Part shown: positions 39,367-48,124 of the stretch, piece after piece
How the letters are laid out: the number at the start of each line of letters is the position of its first letter
How positions within the stretch are numbered: position 1 is the stretch's first letter
DNA from: CAZKCI01 sp964584165
GTDB taxonomy: Bacteria; Auribacterota; Erginobacteria; Erginobacterales; CAZKCI01
NCBI GenBank assembly: GCA_964584165.1
Contig: CAZOYW010000012.1
Coordinates: forward strand, 1 to 64,000
Direction: 5' to 3'
Length of the DNA stretch: 64,000 bases
The notes under the pieces: generated by a model
What the model saw: only the letters and a program-made list of their open reading frames with translations
What the model was told of the DNA's origin: nothing
Databases searched by the model: none
Translations under genes and position numbers: made by a program

Positions 39367-41451
39367 ATGGCCAGCGCGCCCGCAGCTTCTCCGCAAGACT
39401 CCGTCCAGTACCTTCCCGGCGTCGGCCCGAGCCGGGCGGCGCTCCTCGGGCGCCTGGGCATCGCGACCCTGGAGGACCTGATCTACTACTTCCCCCGCCG
39501 CTACCTGGACCGGCGCTCCTTCACGCCGATCGCCTCCCTCCGGGAGGGGGTCGAGGCCACGATCCGGGGGACGGTCCTCCTCACCGGCCTCGACCGGACG
39601 AAATCCGGCCGCGCCCTCTTTCGCCTGATCGTCGCCGACGGGACCGGGCAGATCGCCTGCACCTGGTTCAACCAGCCCTACCTCAAGAACAGCTTTAAGG
39701 CCGGCGAGGAGGCGATCTTCAGCGGGAAGCCCGCGCGCTACGGGAAGCTCCAGCTGGCCAATCCGGAGTTCGAGAAGATGGACCGGGAGGAGGGGGAGCG
39801 CCTCTCCGCCGGGCGGATCGTTCCCGTCTACCCCCTGACCGAGGGGCTGAGCCAGAAGCTGATGCGCTCGATCGTCCGCGCCGTCCTCTCCCGCTTCCCG
39901 GAGGGCCTCCCCGACTTCCTCCCGGAGGAGACCCGCGTCCGCTGGAAGGTCGCCCCCCTTTCGGCGGCCCTCGCCGATATCCACTATCCCCCCGACCCCG
40001 CCGCCCTCCAGGCGGCCCGCCAGCGCCTGGTCCTGGACGAGTTCTTCCTCCTCCAGCTCGCCCTCGCCCTCCGCCGGCGGCTCCTCACCGGCGGCCCCCC
40101 GGCCCCGCCCCACTCCCTGCGCACGCCCCTCTTCGACGCCTTCCTCCGCGCGCTCCCCTTCGCGCTCACCGGCGCCCAGAAGCGGGTCCTCCAGGAGGTC
40201 CGCCGGGACATGACGGGGCGCTACCCGATGAACCGCCTGCTGCAGGGGGACGTCGGGTCGGGGAAAACCGTGATCGCGGCCGGCGCCCTCCTAATCACCC
40301 GGGACGGCGGGCACCAGGGCGCGATCATGGCCCCGACCGAGATCCTCGCCCGCCAGCACCACCGCACCCTGACCGAGCTCCTGCGCCCCCTCTCCCTCTC
40401 CGTCGACCTGCTCACCGGCGGGACGACCGGGGAGGAGCGGTCCAAAGTCCTGGAGCGCATCCGGACCGGGGAGAGCGGCTTCATCGTCGGGACCCAGGCC
40501 TTGATCCAGTCCGGCGTCGAGTTCAAGTCCCTGGGGACGGTGGTGGCGGACGAGCAGCACAAGTTCGGAGTCCGGGAGCGGGCGGAGCTGCGCGCCAAGG
40601 GGATGAACCCCCACCTCCTGGTGATGTCCGCGACGCCCATCCCCCGCACCCTCGTCCTCACCATGTACGGCGATCTCGACGTCTCGGTCCTGGACGAGAT
40701 GCCCCCGGGGCGGAAAAAGGTGAAGACGGCCTGGATCGGGCCGGATCGGCTGCCGCAGGCCTACGCCTTCATCCGCCGGGAGGCGGGCCGGGGAAGGCAG
40801 GCCTACATCATCTACCCCCTGATCGAGGAGTCGGAGAGCCTCGACGCCAAGGCCGCGGTCGAGCGCTTCCGCTCGCTCCAGTCCCGGGTCTTCCCCGCGC
40901 TCCGCCTGGGACTCCTCCACGGGCGGATGAAGGCGGCCGAAAAGGACCGGATCATGGGCGAGTTCCGCTCCGGCGCGATCCAGGTCCTGGTCTCGACGGT
41001 GGTGGTGGAGATCGGGATCGACGTCCCCAACGCCACCGTCATGCTGGTCGAGAACGCCGAGCGCTTCGGCCTCTCCCAGCTCCACCAGCTCCGGGGGCGG
41101 GTGGGGAGGGGAGGGGAGCAGTCCTACTGCATCCTCCAGGGGAATCCGGCGACCGAATCGGCGCTCCGCCGGCTCAAGGCGATGAAGACGATCGAGGACG
41201 GCTTCCTCCTCGCCCAGGAGGATCTGGAGATCCGGGGGCCGGGGGAGTTCTTCGGCACCCGCCAGCACGGCCTCCCCGAGATCCGGATCGGTCGGATCGT
41301 GGCCGACCCCGCCCTGATGGAGTTTTCCCGCCGCCAGGCCGCCTCCCTCCTCGAGCGGGACCCGCGCCTCGCCGCGCCGGACCTCGCCCTCCTCCGGGGG
41401 AAAGTCTACGAGCGCTACGGGAAGAAGTTCGCGCTGGGAGGAGCCGGCTAA
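39367..41451 (+). CDS. recG: ATP-dependent DNA helicase RecG
   Basis: 694 residues. N-terminal wedge/OB domain ('GVGPSRAALLGRLGIATLEDLIYYFPRRYLDR', split), then helicase motifs: I 'GDVGSGKT' (about residue 295), II 'DEQH', III 'SATPIPRTL', IV-VI 'VSTVVVEIGIDVPNATVMLVE' and 'QLHQLRGRVGRG'. The C-terminal RecG motif 'GPGEFFGTRQHGLPE' is present. It reverses stalled forks. The ATG at 39367 is chosen because 18 upstream in-frame codons overlap a probable promoter (TATTATAGT at 39328-39336). Confidence 0.95.
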   Translation: MASAPAASPQDSVQYLPGVGPSRAALLGRLGIATLEDLIYYFPRRYLDRRSFTPIASLREGVEATIRGTVLLTGLDRTKSGRALFRLIVADGTGQIACTWFNQPYLKNSFKAGEEAIFSGKPARYGKLQLANPEFEKMDREEGERLSAGRIVPVYPLTEGLSQKLMRSIVRAVLSRFPEGLPDFLPEETRVRWKVAPLSAALADIHYPPDPAALQAARQRLVLDEFFLLQLALALRRRLLTGGPPAPPHSLRTPLFDAFLRALPFALTGAQKRVLQEVRRDMTGRYPMNRLLQGDVGSGKTVIAAGALLITRDGGHQGAIMAPTEILARQHHRTLTELLRPLSLSVDLLTGGTTGEERSKVLERIRTGESGFIVGTQALIQSGVEFKSLGTVVADEQHKFGVRERAELRAKGMNPHLLVMSATPIPRTLVLTMYGDLDVSVLDEMPPGRKKVKTAWIGPDRLPQAYAFIRREAGRGRQAYIIYPLIEESESLDAKAAVERFRSLQSRVFPALRLGLLHGRMKAAEKDRIMGEFRSGAIQVLVSTVVVEIGIDVPNATVMLVENAERFGLSQLHQLRGRVGRGGEQSYCILQGNPATESALRRLKAMKTIEDGFLLAQEDLEIRGPGEFFGTRQHGLPEIRIGRIVADPALMEFSRRQAASLLERDPRLAAPDLALLRGKVYERYGKKFALGGAG

Positions 41452-41625
41452 GGCAAAACAACAAATTCCAAACAACAAATTCCAAGCAAACTCCAAATTC
41501 CAAAAAGCCAAACCCCAACAAACAGCAAAACGACAAAACCGCGAATCGGCGGCTAAGGGCCTTGTAATTTGCGTATTGTTGTTTGGGTTTTGTTTGGTGC
41601 TTGTGGCTTGTGAGTTGTAATTTTA
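41452..41625. repeat. Large word array, ACAAATTCCAA class
   Basis: 'caaattccaa' words with aacaaca, a spacer 'cgcgaatcggcggc', then inverted 'ttgtttgggttttgtttggtgcttgtggcttg'. About 170 nt, AT-rich, strongly unlike the genes around it. It starts at the recG stop and ends 5 nt before rsmD, leaving no room for a normal leader. Confidence 0.75.
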
Positions 41626-41630
41626 CCGAG

Positions 41631-42200
41631 ATGAGGATCACCGGGGGAGAATATCGCAATCGCCGCCTCCTCGCGCCCCGGGGGGCGGCGACCCGCCCGA
41701 CCTCCGACCGGGTCCGCCAGGCACTCTTCAATATCCTCCGGGAGAAAACGGCCGGCTCCCGTTTCCTCGACCTCTTCGCCGGGTCGGGGGCGGTGGGTCT
41801 GGAGGCCTTAAGCCGCGCCGCCCGCTCGGCGGTTTTCGTGGAGAGCTCTCCTCCGGCGCTAACCGCGCTGCGGAGCAACCTCCGCTCGCTCGGGGCCGAG
41901 GGGCGCTCGGAGATCGTCCCCGGGGACTACCGGGCGGCGCTGAAACGGCTGGCCGCGGCGGGGGAAACCTTCGACCTGGTCTTCGCCGACCCTCCCTATC
42001 GGATGTCGTCGGCCCGCTCGGGAGGAAATCCCTTGTTCGACTTCCCGTCTCTTGATATTCTTCGGCCCGCCGGCTGGCTGATCCTGGAGCACTTCGCCCG
42101 CGACCGCCCGCCGGCGGGGGAGAACTGGCAGTTGCTGCGCCGGGTCGAGTACGGCCAGACGGCTCTCTCTTTTTATTGCCCGGGGATTTCCAGAACATGA
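41631..42200 (+). CDS. rsmD: 16S rRNA (guanine966-N2)-methyltransferase RsmD
   Basis: 189 residues from MRITGGEYRNRRLLAPRGAATRPT, the family start. SAM motif 'FLDLFAGSGAVGLEALSRAARSAVFVE', then catalytic 'LVFADPPY'. RsmD methylates G966 in 30S assembly. Its last codon overlaps the coaD ATG (ATGA). The rsmD-coaD-yceD-rpmF order is a conserved housekeeping cluster. Confidence 0.93.
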   Translation: MRITGGEYRNRRLLAPRGAATRPTSDRVRQALFNILREKTAGSRFLDLFAGSGAVGLEALSRAARSAVFVESSPPALTALRSNLRSLGAEGRSEIVPGDYRAALKRLAAAGETFDLVFADPPYRMSSARSGGNPLFDFPSLDILRPAGWLILEHFARDRPPAGENWQLLRRVEYGQTALSFYCPGISRT

Positions 42201-42679
42201 AAGAAGCGATCATCTACGCCGGTTCCTTCGACCCGGTGACCAACGGCCACCTCGACCTCATCCAGCGCGCCGCCCGGATCTTCCCCCGGGTCATCGTCGC
42301 GGTGGCCCGGAACCTGGAGAAGCGCCCCTGCTTCACGGTCGCCCGGCGCGTGGCCTTCCTGCGGGAGAGCCTCCAGGATCTCTCCGCAGTCGAGGTCGCC
42401 TCCTTCTCCGGCCTGCTCGTCGATTACGCCTCCCGCCGCCGGATCCGCCTTCTCCTCCGCGGCCTCCGGGCGGTCTCCGATTTCGAATACGAGTTTCAGA
42501 TGGCCCTGACCAACCGCAAGCTCCACCCGGAGTTGGAAACCCTCTACCTGATGCCCGGCGAATCCTTCTCCTACCTCTCCTCCCGCGTGATCAAGGAGAT
42601 CGCTCTCCTGGGCGGCGACGTCTCCCCCTTCGTCCCCCCCGCGGTGGCCCGAGCGCTGAAACGCCGCCGACCGCGATGA
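42197..42679 (+). CDS. coaD: Phosphopantetheine adenylyltransferase
   Basis: 160 residues: 'IYAGSFDPVTNGHLDLIQRAARIF' holds the T-x-G-H nucleotidyltransferase motif. Also 'RGLRAVSDFEYEFQMALTNRKL' and 'YSYLSSRVIKEIALLGGDVS'-type end. It makes dephospho-CoA. Overlaps both neighbours by four bases. Confidence 0.95.
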   Translation: MKEAIIYAGSFDPVTNGHLDLIQRAARIFPRVIVAVARNLEKRPCFTVARRVAFLRESLQDLSAVEVASFSGLLVDYASRRRIRLLLRGLRAVSDFEYEFQMALTNRKLHPELETLYLMPGESFSYLSSRVIKEIALLGGDVSPFVPPAVARALKRRRPR

Positions 42680-43098
42680 AGATCGGCCTGAAATCGATAC
42701 CCCCTTCCGGGCTGAGGGTTAAGGAGACGTTCCCGAGCGAGATCCTCGGCGTCCAGGACGACCTGGTGGCGTCCGTCTCCCCCATCTCCTGCGACCTCAC
42801 GCTCCACCTCAGCGGGCGCACGCTGATCGTGACCGGTTCGCTCTCCACCTCGGCCCGCCTCGCCTGCAGCCGCTGCCTGGAGGAGTTTTCCGCCCCCATC
42901 TCCGTGGACCGTTTCCGGACCGTGATCGAGGGCGTGAACCCGGAGGGAACAATCGACTTGACCGGCCCGGTCCGGGAAGATATCATTTTGTCTCTTCCCT
43001 ATAAGACGCTGTGCAAGCCGGATTGCCGCGGCCTCTGCCCCCGCTGCGGCCACAATCTCAACCAGGGCCCCTGCGCGTGCGCGGGAAAAGCAGGTTGA
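42676..43098 (+). CDS. yceD: YceD/DUF177 family protein
   Basis: 140 residues. Beta-rich N-terminus, central Cys pair in 'ARLACSRCLEEF', C-terminal 'CKPDCRGLCPRCGHNLNQGPCAC', a zinc knuckle typical of DUF177 in non-proteobacterial groups. The family is genetically tied to rpmF and 23S rRNA accumulation. ATG overlaps the coaD stop. Confidence 0.88.
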   Translation: MKIGLKSIPPSGLRVKETFPSEILGVQDDLVASVSPISCDLTLHLSGRTLIVTGSLSTSARLACSRCLEEFSAPISVDRFRTVIEGVNPEGTIDLTGPVREDIILSLPYKTLCKPDCRGLCPRCGHNLNQGPCACAGKAG

Positions 43099-43232
43099 TG
43101 GGCAAGGGCTAGGTTGTTGGATTGGGCAAGGGCAAGGTTAACGGTTTGGGCAAGGGCTAGGTTATTGATCGCGGAAAGGCGGCCCATAGACTTTGCCCAA
43201 TAACCAAACCAATAACCTAGCCTTTGCCCAAC
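43097..43232. repeat. Word array, GGGCAAGGGCTAGG class
   Basis: Three copies of 'gggcaagggctaggtt', spacer with 'cgcggaaaggcggcccat', then 'tttgcccaataacc', 'aataacctagcctttgccc'. Begins at the yceD stop. Related words at 50492-50560. Confidence 0.75.
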
Positions 43233-43295
43233 GTCTCGAATCGCGGGAACTACACAAGACATCGTTCGCATCAACACCGTAACGGAGGAACAGTA

Positions 43296-43484
43296 ATGGG
43301 CGTTCCCAAAAGAAAATCCAGCAAGCGCCGGTCCCGTCTGCGCCGGCCCGGCCGGGCGGCGACGCTGCCCCGCCTGGTCTCCTGCCCCCATTGTCACGGG
43401 CTGCGTCCCGCCCACCGGATCTGCCCCCTCTGCGGATTCTACCGGGGCGCGGTGGTCGTCCAGGCGGAGGAAAAGAAGGCTTAA
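43296..43484 (+). CDS. rpmF: Ribosomal protein bL32
   Basis: 62 residues, MGVPKRKSSKRRSRLRRPGR..., with the zinc pair 'CPHCHGLRPAHRICPLCGFYRG'. Part of the 50S subunit. ATG at 43296 follows 'aacggaggaacagta'. plsX starts 3 nt after its stop. Confidence 0.95.
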   Translation: MGVPKRKSSKRRSRLRRPGRAATLPRLVSCPHCHGLRPAHRICPLCGFYRGAVVVQAEEKKA

Positions 43485-43487
43485 GGC

Positions 43488-44510
43488 ATGAGGATCGCCC
43501 TCGACGCCATGGGTTCCGACGGGGCTCCCGCGGTGGAGGTGGAAGGTGCGATCCTGGCCGCCCGGGCCGACGGCCCGGGCCGCGAGATCGCCCTGGTCGG
43601 CGACCGGGAGACGCTGGAGCGGGAGCTGGCCAAGCACCGCCGGGTCCCTCCGGGGATCTCCGTCGTCCACGCCCCCCGGGTCATCACCATGGAGGACAAG
43701 CCGGTCGAGGCTCTCCGGCGGAAGCGGGACACCTCCCTGGGCAAGATGCTGGAGATGGTCCAGCGGGGCGAGGCCCAGGCGGCGGTGAGCGCGGGCAACA
43801 CCGGCGCGGTCCTGGTCGGGGCCCGGATCGCCCTGGGGATACTCACCGGTCTCGACCGCCCGGCGATCGCCACCGTCGTCCCCGTCATCCCCTCCCTGCG
43901 GGGGGTCTCCGTCCTGATCGACTCCGGGGCGAACAGCGACTGCAAGCCTCTCCACCTCCTCCAGTTCGCGGTCATGGGGAGCGAATATTACCGCTTCATC
44001 GCCCACAAGGAGCGCCCCTCGGTCGGCCTCCTCTCCGTGGGCGCGGAGTCGACCAAGGGCAACGAGCTCACCCGGGAGGCCTACAAGCTCCTGGAGAAAT
44101 CCGGCCTCAACTTCACCGGCAACCTGGAAGGCCGGGACGTCTTCATGGGCAAGGCCGACGTGATCGTCACCGACGGTTTCGTCGGCAACATCGTCCTCAA
44201 GGTGGGGGAGGGGCTGGTCTCCGCCCTCCACAAGGTGCTCATCCGGGAGATCAAGCGCCACTTCCTGCGGATGATCGGCGGAGTGCTGATGAAGCCGGCC
44301 TTCATCCGGATGGCCAAGCGGGGCGACTACAGCGAGTACGGCGGGGCTCCGCTCCTGGGAGTGAAGCACACCTGCATCATCTGCCACGGCAGCTCCCCCC
44401 CCAAGGCGATCGGCAACGCCCTGCTGGTCGCCGAGAGATTCGAAAACAACGCGGTCAACGCGAAGATCCAGGAAGCCCTGGCCGCGGTATGGAAGAAGGA
44501 GGTGTCATGA
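43488..44510 (+). CDS. plsX: Phosphate acyltransferase PlsX
   Basis: 340 residues: 'IALDAMGSDGAP', 'VSAGNTGAVLVGARIALG', 'DSGANSDCKP', 'LLSVGAESTKGNELTREAYKLL', 'DVIVTDGFVGNIVLKVGEG' and 'YGGAPLLGVKHTCIICHGSS'. PlsX converts acyl-ACP to acyl-phosphate for PlsY. First gene of the fatty-acid cluster; ATGA overlap with fabH. Confidence 0.96.
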   Translation: MRIALDAMGSDGAPAVEVEGAILAARADGPGREIALVGDRETLERELAKHRRVPPGISVVHAPRVITMEDKPVEALRRKRDTSLGKMLEMVQRGEAQAAVSAGNTGAVLVGARIALGILTGLDRPAIATVVPVIPSLRGVSVLIDSGANSDCKPLHLLQFAVMGSEYYRFIAHKERPSVGLLSVGAESTKGNELTREAYKLLEKSGLNFTGNLEGRDVFMGKADVIVTDGFVGNIVLKVGEGLVSALHKVLIREIKRHFLRMIGGVLMKPAFIRMAKRGDYSEYGGAPLLGVKHTCIICHGSSPPKAIGNALLVAERFENNAVNAKIQEALAAVWKKEVS

Positions 44511-45496
44511 ACAACGGTTCTGTCGGGATCGCGTCCACGGGCTGCTATCTCCCCCGCCGCGTTCTGACCAATGCCGACCTGGAGAAGATGGTCGAGACCA
44601 GCAACGAGTGGATCCTGGAACGGACGGGGATCCGCGAGCGCCGGATCGCCGGCAGCGAGGAGACGGTCTCCTTCATGGCCGAGCAGGCGGCCCGCTCGGC
44701 CCTGACCCGGGCCGGGATTGACCCCGCCGATCTCGACTTGATCGTCCTCGGGACCTTCACCCCGGACCAGCCCCTCCCCGCCTCCGCCTGCCTCCTCCAG
44801 GCCCGCCTGGGCAACACCCGGGCCCCCTGCTTCGACCTCTCCGCCGCTTGCTGCGGTTTCCTCTACAGCCTGGAGGCGGCCTCCCATTTCCTCCGCTCCG
44901 GGCGGGATTACCGGACCGCGCTGGTGGTGGCGGCGGAGAAGCTCTCGGCGGTCACCGACTGGAAGGACCGCAACACCTGCGTTCTCTTCGGCGATGGCGC
45001 GGGCGCGGCGGTCCTGACCAGGGATTCGGCCCGCGGGCGGATCGTCGACTCCTACCTCGGCGCCGACGGCCGGTCCTCGGCCCTGCTCGAGATCCCGGCC
45101 GGAGGCTCGACCCTGCCCGTCTCGGCCGAGGTGCTCGCCGAGCGGAAGCACTACATCCGGATGGAGGGGAAGGAGGTCTTCAAGCTCGCGGTCTCCTCGA
45201 TGGCCACCGCCGCCCGGACCGTCCTGGAGCGGAACGGGCTCGGGCCGCAGGACGTCGCCTGGCTCCTGCCTCACCAGGCGAACATGCGGATCATGGCCGC
45301 GGTGGCCAAGGCCCTGAAGATCCCGGTGGAGAAGGTCTACATCAACGTCGACCGCCTCGGCAACATGTCCGGCGCCACCATCCCGATCGGACTGGCCGAG
45401 ATGGACGCGAAGGGGCTTCTGAAGCCCGGCGACCGCCTGCTCATGGTGGCCTTCGGCGGCGGACTGACCTGGGCCGCCACCCTCGTCCAGTGGTGA
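44507..45496 (+). CDS. fabH: 3-oxoacyl-ACP synthase III FabH
   Basis: 329 residues. Catalytic triad visible: C115 (LSAACCGF), H256 (LLPHQANM) and N286 (LGNMSGATIP, a variant of the usual GNTSAAS). 'NEWILERTGIRERRIA' is the family start. FabH starts fatty-acid chains from acyl-CoA and malonyl-ACP. ATG overlaps the plsX stop, with AAGGAGG before it. Confidence 0.95.
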   Translation: MNNGSVGIASTGCYLPRRVLTNADLEKMVETSNEWILERTGIRERRIAGSEETVSFMAEQAARSALTRAGIDPADLDLIVLGTFTPDQPLPASACLLQARLGNTRAPCFDLSAACCGFLYSLEAASHFLRSGRDYRTALVVAAEKLSAVTDWKDRNTCVLFGDGAGAAVLTRDSARGRIVDSYLGADGRSSALLEIPAGGSTLPVSAEVLAERKHYIRMEGKEVFKLAVSSMATAARTVLERNGLGPQDVAWLLPHQANMRIMAAVAKALKIPVEKVYINVDRLGNMSGATIPIGLAEMDAKGLLKPGDRLLMVAFGGGLTWAATLVQW

Positions 45497-45524
45497 TAAC
45501 CAGCCTATGCTAAGCGTGGGAACA

Positions 45525-45598
45525 GAGGATGATGAGTGATCAGTGATCAGAGGCCAGTGATCAGTAACTGATCACTGATCACTGATCACTGATTCCCC
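45525..45598. repeat. Word array, GTGATCA class
   Basis: 'gatgagtgatcagtgatcag', 'ccagtgatcagta', then 'actgatcactgatcactgatcactgatt'. TGATCA is itself palindromic. No GC spacer. Separates fabH from fabG. Confidence 0.75.
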
Positions 45599-45616
45599 TA
45601 TACCAGGGAGGTAGAT

Positions 45617-46357
45617 ATGGATCTAAAAGAAAAGACGGCGATCGTCACCGGAGGGGGGAGGGGGATCGGGCGGGCGATCGCGCTCGCCTTGGCCTCGGCC
45701 GGGGCGTCGGTGGCGGTCTTCGAGCGGGAGGCGGCCGCCGCCGCCGAGACGGCTGCCGCGATCGAACAGGCGGGGGGCAAGGCCCTGGCGGTTCCGGTCG
45801 ACGTGACGAACCTCAAGGACGTGGAGACCGCGGTCAATAAAGTCGTTGACCTTTGGAAGCGCCTTGATATAGTCGTCAACAACGCCGGGATCACCCGGGA
45901 CCAGCTCCTCATGCGCATGAGCGAAGAGGACTGGGAGGCGGTCCTGAAGGTCAATCTCACCGGCGCCTTCGCCGTCTGCCGGGCGGTGGTCCGGCCTCTG
46001 CTCAAGCAGAAGTCCGGCTGCATCGTCAACATCGCCTCGATCATCGGCTTGATGGGCAACGCCGGGCAGGCGAACTACGCCGCCTCCAAGGGCGGCCTGA
46101 TCGCCTTCACCAAGTCGCTGGCCCGGGAGCTGGCCCCGCGGGGCATCCGGGTGAACGCCCTCGCCCCCGGCTTCATCGCCACCGCGATGACCGACAAGAT
46201 CCCCGCGGATCTCCGGGAGAAGATGGTGCAGTCCATCCCACTGGGCCGGATGGGACAGCCCGAGGACGTGGCCCGGGGGGTGTTGTTCCTGGCCGGTCCG
46301 GACGCCTCCTACATCACGGGGCAGGTCCTGGTGGTGGACGGAGGAATGAGGATTTAA
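45617..46357 (+). CDS. fabG: 3-oxoacyl-ACP reductase FabG
   Basis: 246 residues, SDR: 'TGGGRGIGRAIALALASAGA', 'NNAGITRDQLLMRMSEEDW', catalytic Ser/Tyr/Lys in 'NIASIIGLMGNAGQANYAASKGGL', 'PGFIATAMTDKIP', end 'GQVLVVDGGMRI'. NADPH-dependent reduction of 3-oxoacyl-ACP. RBS GGGAGG. Confidence 0.96.
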   Translation: MDLKEKTAIVTGGGRGIGRAIALALASAGASVAVFEREAAAAAETAAAIEQAGGKALAVPVDVTNLKDVETAVNKVVDLWKRLDIVVNNAGITRDQLLMRMSEEDWEAVLKVNLTGAFAVCRAVVRPLLKQKSGCIVNIASIIGLMGNAGQANYAASKGGLIAFTKSLARELAPRGIRVNALAPGFIATAMTDKIPADLREKMVQSIPLGRMGQPEDVARGVLFLAGPDASYITGQVLVVDGGMRI

Positions 46358-46394
46358 CCGGAGGAAAGAAAGAGCACGCAACCGTCACCCTGTT

Positions 46395-46421
46395 TTCAAT
46401 TTTCCCGCCGGGAAAATTGAA
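46395..46421 (+). promoter_or_regulatory. Hairpin in the acpP leader
   Basis: 12-bp stem TTCAATTTTCCC / GGGAAAATTGAA, loop gcc, then AAAGGAGG and ATG 17 nt after the stem. It leaves the Shine-Dalgarno free, unlike the hairpins before the acyl-CoA dehydrogenase and DUF5989 genes. Confidence 0.65.
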
Positions 46422-46438
46422 GGGAAAGGAGGAAGGAC

Positions 46439-46678
46439 ATGGAAGACGTGGCCAAGAAAGTCAAGGACATCATCGTGGACCAGCTCGGGGTCAACCCCGA
46501 CGAGGTGACCCCCGAGGCTTCCTTCATCGACGATCTGGGGGCGGACTCCCTGGACACGGTGGAGCTGGTGATGGCGCTGGAAGAGGCCTTCGAGATCAAG
46601 GTCCCGGATGATCAGGCCGAAAAGCTGACCACCGTGGGCGCGGCCATCAAGTACATCCAGGAAAACGCCAAGAAGTAA
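46439..46678 (+). CDS. acpP: Acyl carrier protein
   Basis: 79 residues, acidic, with the phosphopantetheine site Ser37 in 'GADSLDTVELVMALEE'. Carries growing acyl chains for FabH/G/F. Strong RBS (AAAGGAGG). A GC hairpin follows before fabF. Confidence 0.97.
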   Translation: MEDVAKKVKDIIVDQLGVNPDEVTPEASFIDDLGADSLDTVELVMALEEAFEIKVPDDQAEKLTTVGAAIKYIQENAKK

Positions 46679-46694
46679 GCGCTTCCGTCTCGTC

Positions 46695-46737
46695 CCGGGG
46701 GGGCGGGCGGGCCTCAGAGCCCGTCCGCCCCCCCCGG
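46695..46737 (+). terminator. GC-rich hairpin between acpP and fabF
   Basis: Stem CCGGGGGGGCGG / CCGCCCCCCCGG with an inner gggc/gccc and loop around 'ctcaga'. No T-run; likely an attenuator or 3' stabiliser that lets acpP accumulate over fabF. Confidence 0.6.
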
Positions 46738-46770
46738 AGGGAAACGTCCAGCCGTTTTCGAGGAGGAGCC

Positions 46771-48012
46771 ATGACCCAACGGAGAGTTGTCGTTACCGGC
46801 ATCGGGGTGATCAGCCCCATCGGGAATGACCTCGCCTCCTTCTGGGATTCCCTGTCCCACGGACGGGGAGGGATCGCGCGGATCACCGCATTCGATGTCT
46901 CGCGTTTCAGTTCCCAGATCGGGGGGGAAGTCAAAAACTTCGATCCCGCCGCCTTCATCGATCCCAAGGCGGCCAAGAGGATGGATCGCTTCATCCAGTT
47001 CGGCGCGGCCGCCGCCAAGCAGGCCCTCGCCGACTCCGGCCTCGATCTGAGCCGCGAGGACTGCACCAGGATCGGCGTCATCGCCGGCTCGGGCGTAGGG
47101 GGGCTTTCCACCATCGAGCAGCAGCACAAGATCTATCTCGAGAAGGGCCCGGCCCGGGTCTCCCCCCTCCTGGTCCCGATGATGATCATCGACCTTCTCC
47201 CCGGCCAGATCTCCATGCTCTTCGGACTCAAGGGGCCGAACCTGGCCGTGGTCACCGCCTGCGCCACCTCCACCCACTGCCTGGGCCAGGGGATGTGGGC
47301 GATCCGGGACGGAATGGCCGACATCATGGTCGCCGGCGGCGCCGAAGCCTCGATCTGCGAGCTCGGCCTGGCCGGATTCTGCTCCATGCGCGCCCTCTCC
47401 ACCCGCAACGACCAGCCGGAGAAGGCCTGCCGCCCCTTCGACAAGGACCGGGACGGCTTCGTGATCGCGGAGGGGGCGGGGATGCTGGTGCTGGAGGAGC
47501 TGGAGCACGCCCGCCGCCGCGGCGCCCGGATCTACGCCGAGGTCTGCGGCTACGGCGCCACCGCCGACGCCCATCACCTGACCGCCCCCGCGCCGAACGG
47601 CGAGGGCGCGGCCCGGTCGATGAAGATGGCGATGGCCGACGCCGGAGTCAATCCGGCCGAGGTCCAGTACATCAACGCCCACGGCACCTCCACCGATCTC
47701 GGGGACAAGTTCGAGACCATGGCGATCAAGACCGCCCTGGGGGATGCCGCCCGGAAGGTCGCGGTCAGCTCGACCAAGTCGATGCACGGGCATCTCCTGG
47801 GGGCGGCCGGAGCGGTGGAAGCGACCGCCACCATCATGGCCATCCAGCACGGGATCATCCCGCCCACCATCAACTACGAGACGCCCGACCCGGAGTGCGA
47901 CCTGGACTATGTCCCGAACCGGGCGCGGGAGGCCGCCGTCACGGTGGCGATGTCCAACTCCCTGGGTTTCGGGGGGCATAACTCGACCGTCCTGCTGCGG
48001 AAATTCGTTTGA
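46771..48012 (+). CDS. fabF: 3-oxoacyl-ACP synthase II FabF
   Basis: 413 residues. Catalytic C164 ('VTACATSTHC'), first His in 'YINAHGTSTDLGD', second in 'SSTKSMHGHLLGAAGAVEA', and the end 'ALSNSFGFGG'-like 'AMSNSLGFGGHNSTVLLRKF'. Condenses malonyl-ACP with acyl-ACP. RBS GGAGGAG. The cluster ends here with a terminator-like hairpin. Confidence 0.96.
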   Translation: MTQRRVVVTGIGVISPIGNDLASFWDSLSHGRGGIARITAFDVSRFSSQIGGEVKNFDPAAFIDPKAAKRMDRFIQFGAAAAKQALADSGLDLSREDCTRIGVIAGSGVGGLSTIEQQHKIYLEKGPARVSPLLVPMMIIDLLPGQISMLFGLKGPNLAVVTACATSTHCLGQGMWAIRDGMADIMVAGGAEASICELGLAGFCSMRALSTRNDQPEKACRPFDKDRDGFVIAEGAGMLVLEELEHARRRGARIYAEVCGYGATADAHHLTAPAPNGEGAARSMKMAMADAGVNPAEVQYINAHGTSTDLGDKFETMAIKTALGDAARKVAVSSTKSMHGHLLGAAGAVEATATIMAIQHGIIPPTINYETPDPECDLDYVPNRAREAAVTVAMSNSLGFGGHNSTVLLRKFV

Positions 48013-48037
48013 GGTGGATCGAGGTTGGGGGCAAAGA

Positions 48038-48074
48038 CCCCGGGGGAGACCCGCGGCCGGGCGCTCCCCCGGGG
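48038..48074 (+). terminator. Terminator-like hairpin after fabF
   Basis: 11-bp perfect stem CCCCGGGGGAG / CTCCCCCGGGG, followed by 'attccttt'. Probable end of the fatty-acid operon. Confidence 0.65.
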
Positions 48075-48101
48075 ATTCCTTTGGCGATCATCGCCCAACC
48101 A

Positions 48102-48124
48102 TTTTCAATCCGGAGGATTGAAAA
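48102..48124 (+). promoter_or_regulatory. Palindrome with the ribosome binding site in loop and arm
   Basis: TTTTCAATCC, loop GGA, GGATTGAAAA, immediately followed by ATG. The GGAGG (48112-48116) spans loop and stem, so a folded leader would hide it. Confidence 0.75.
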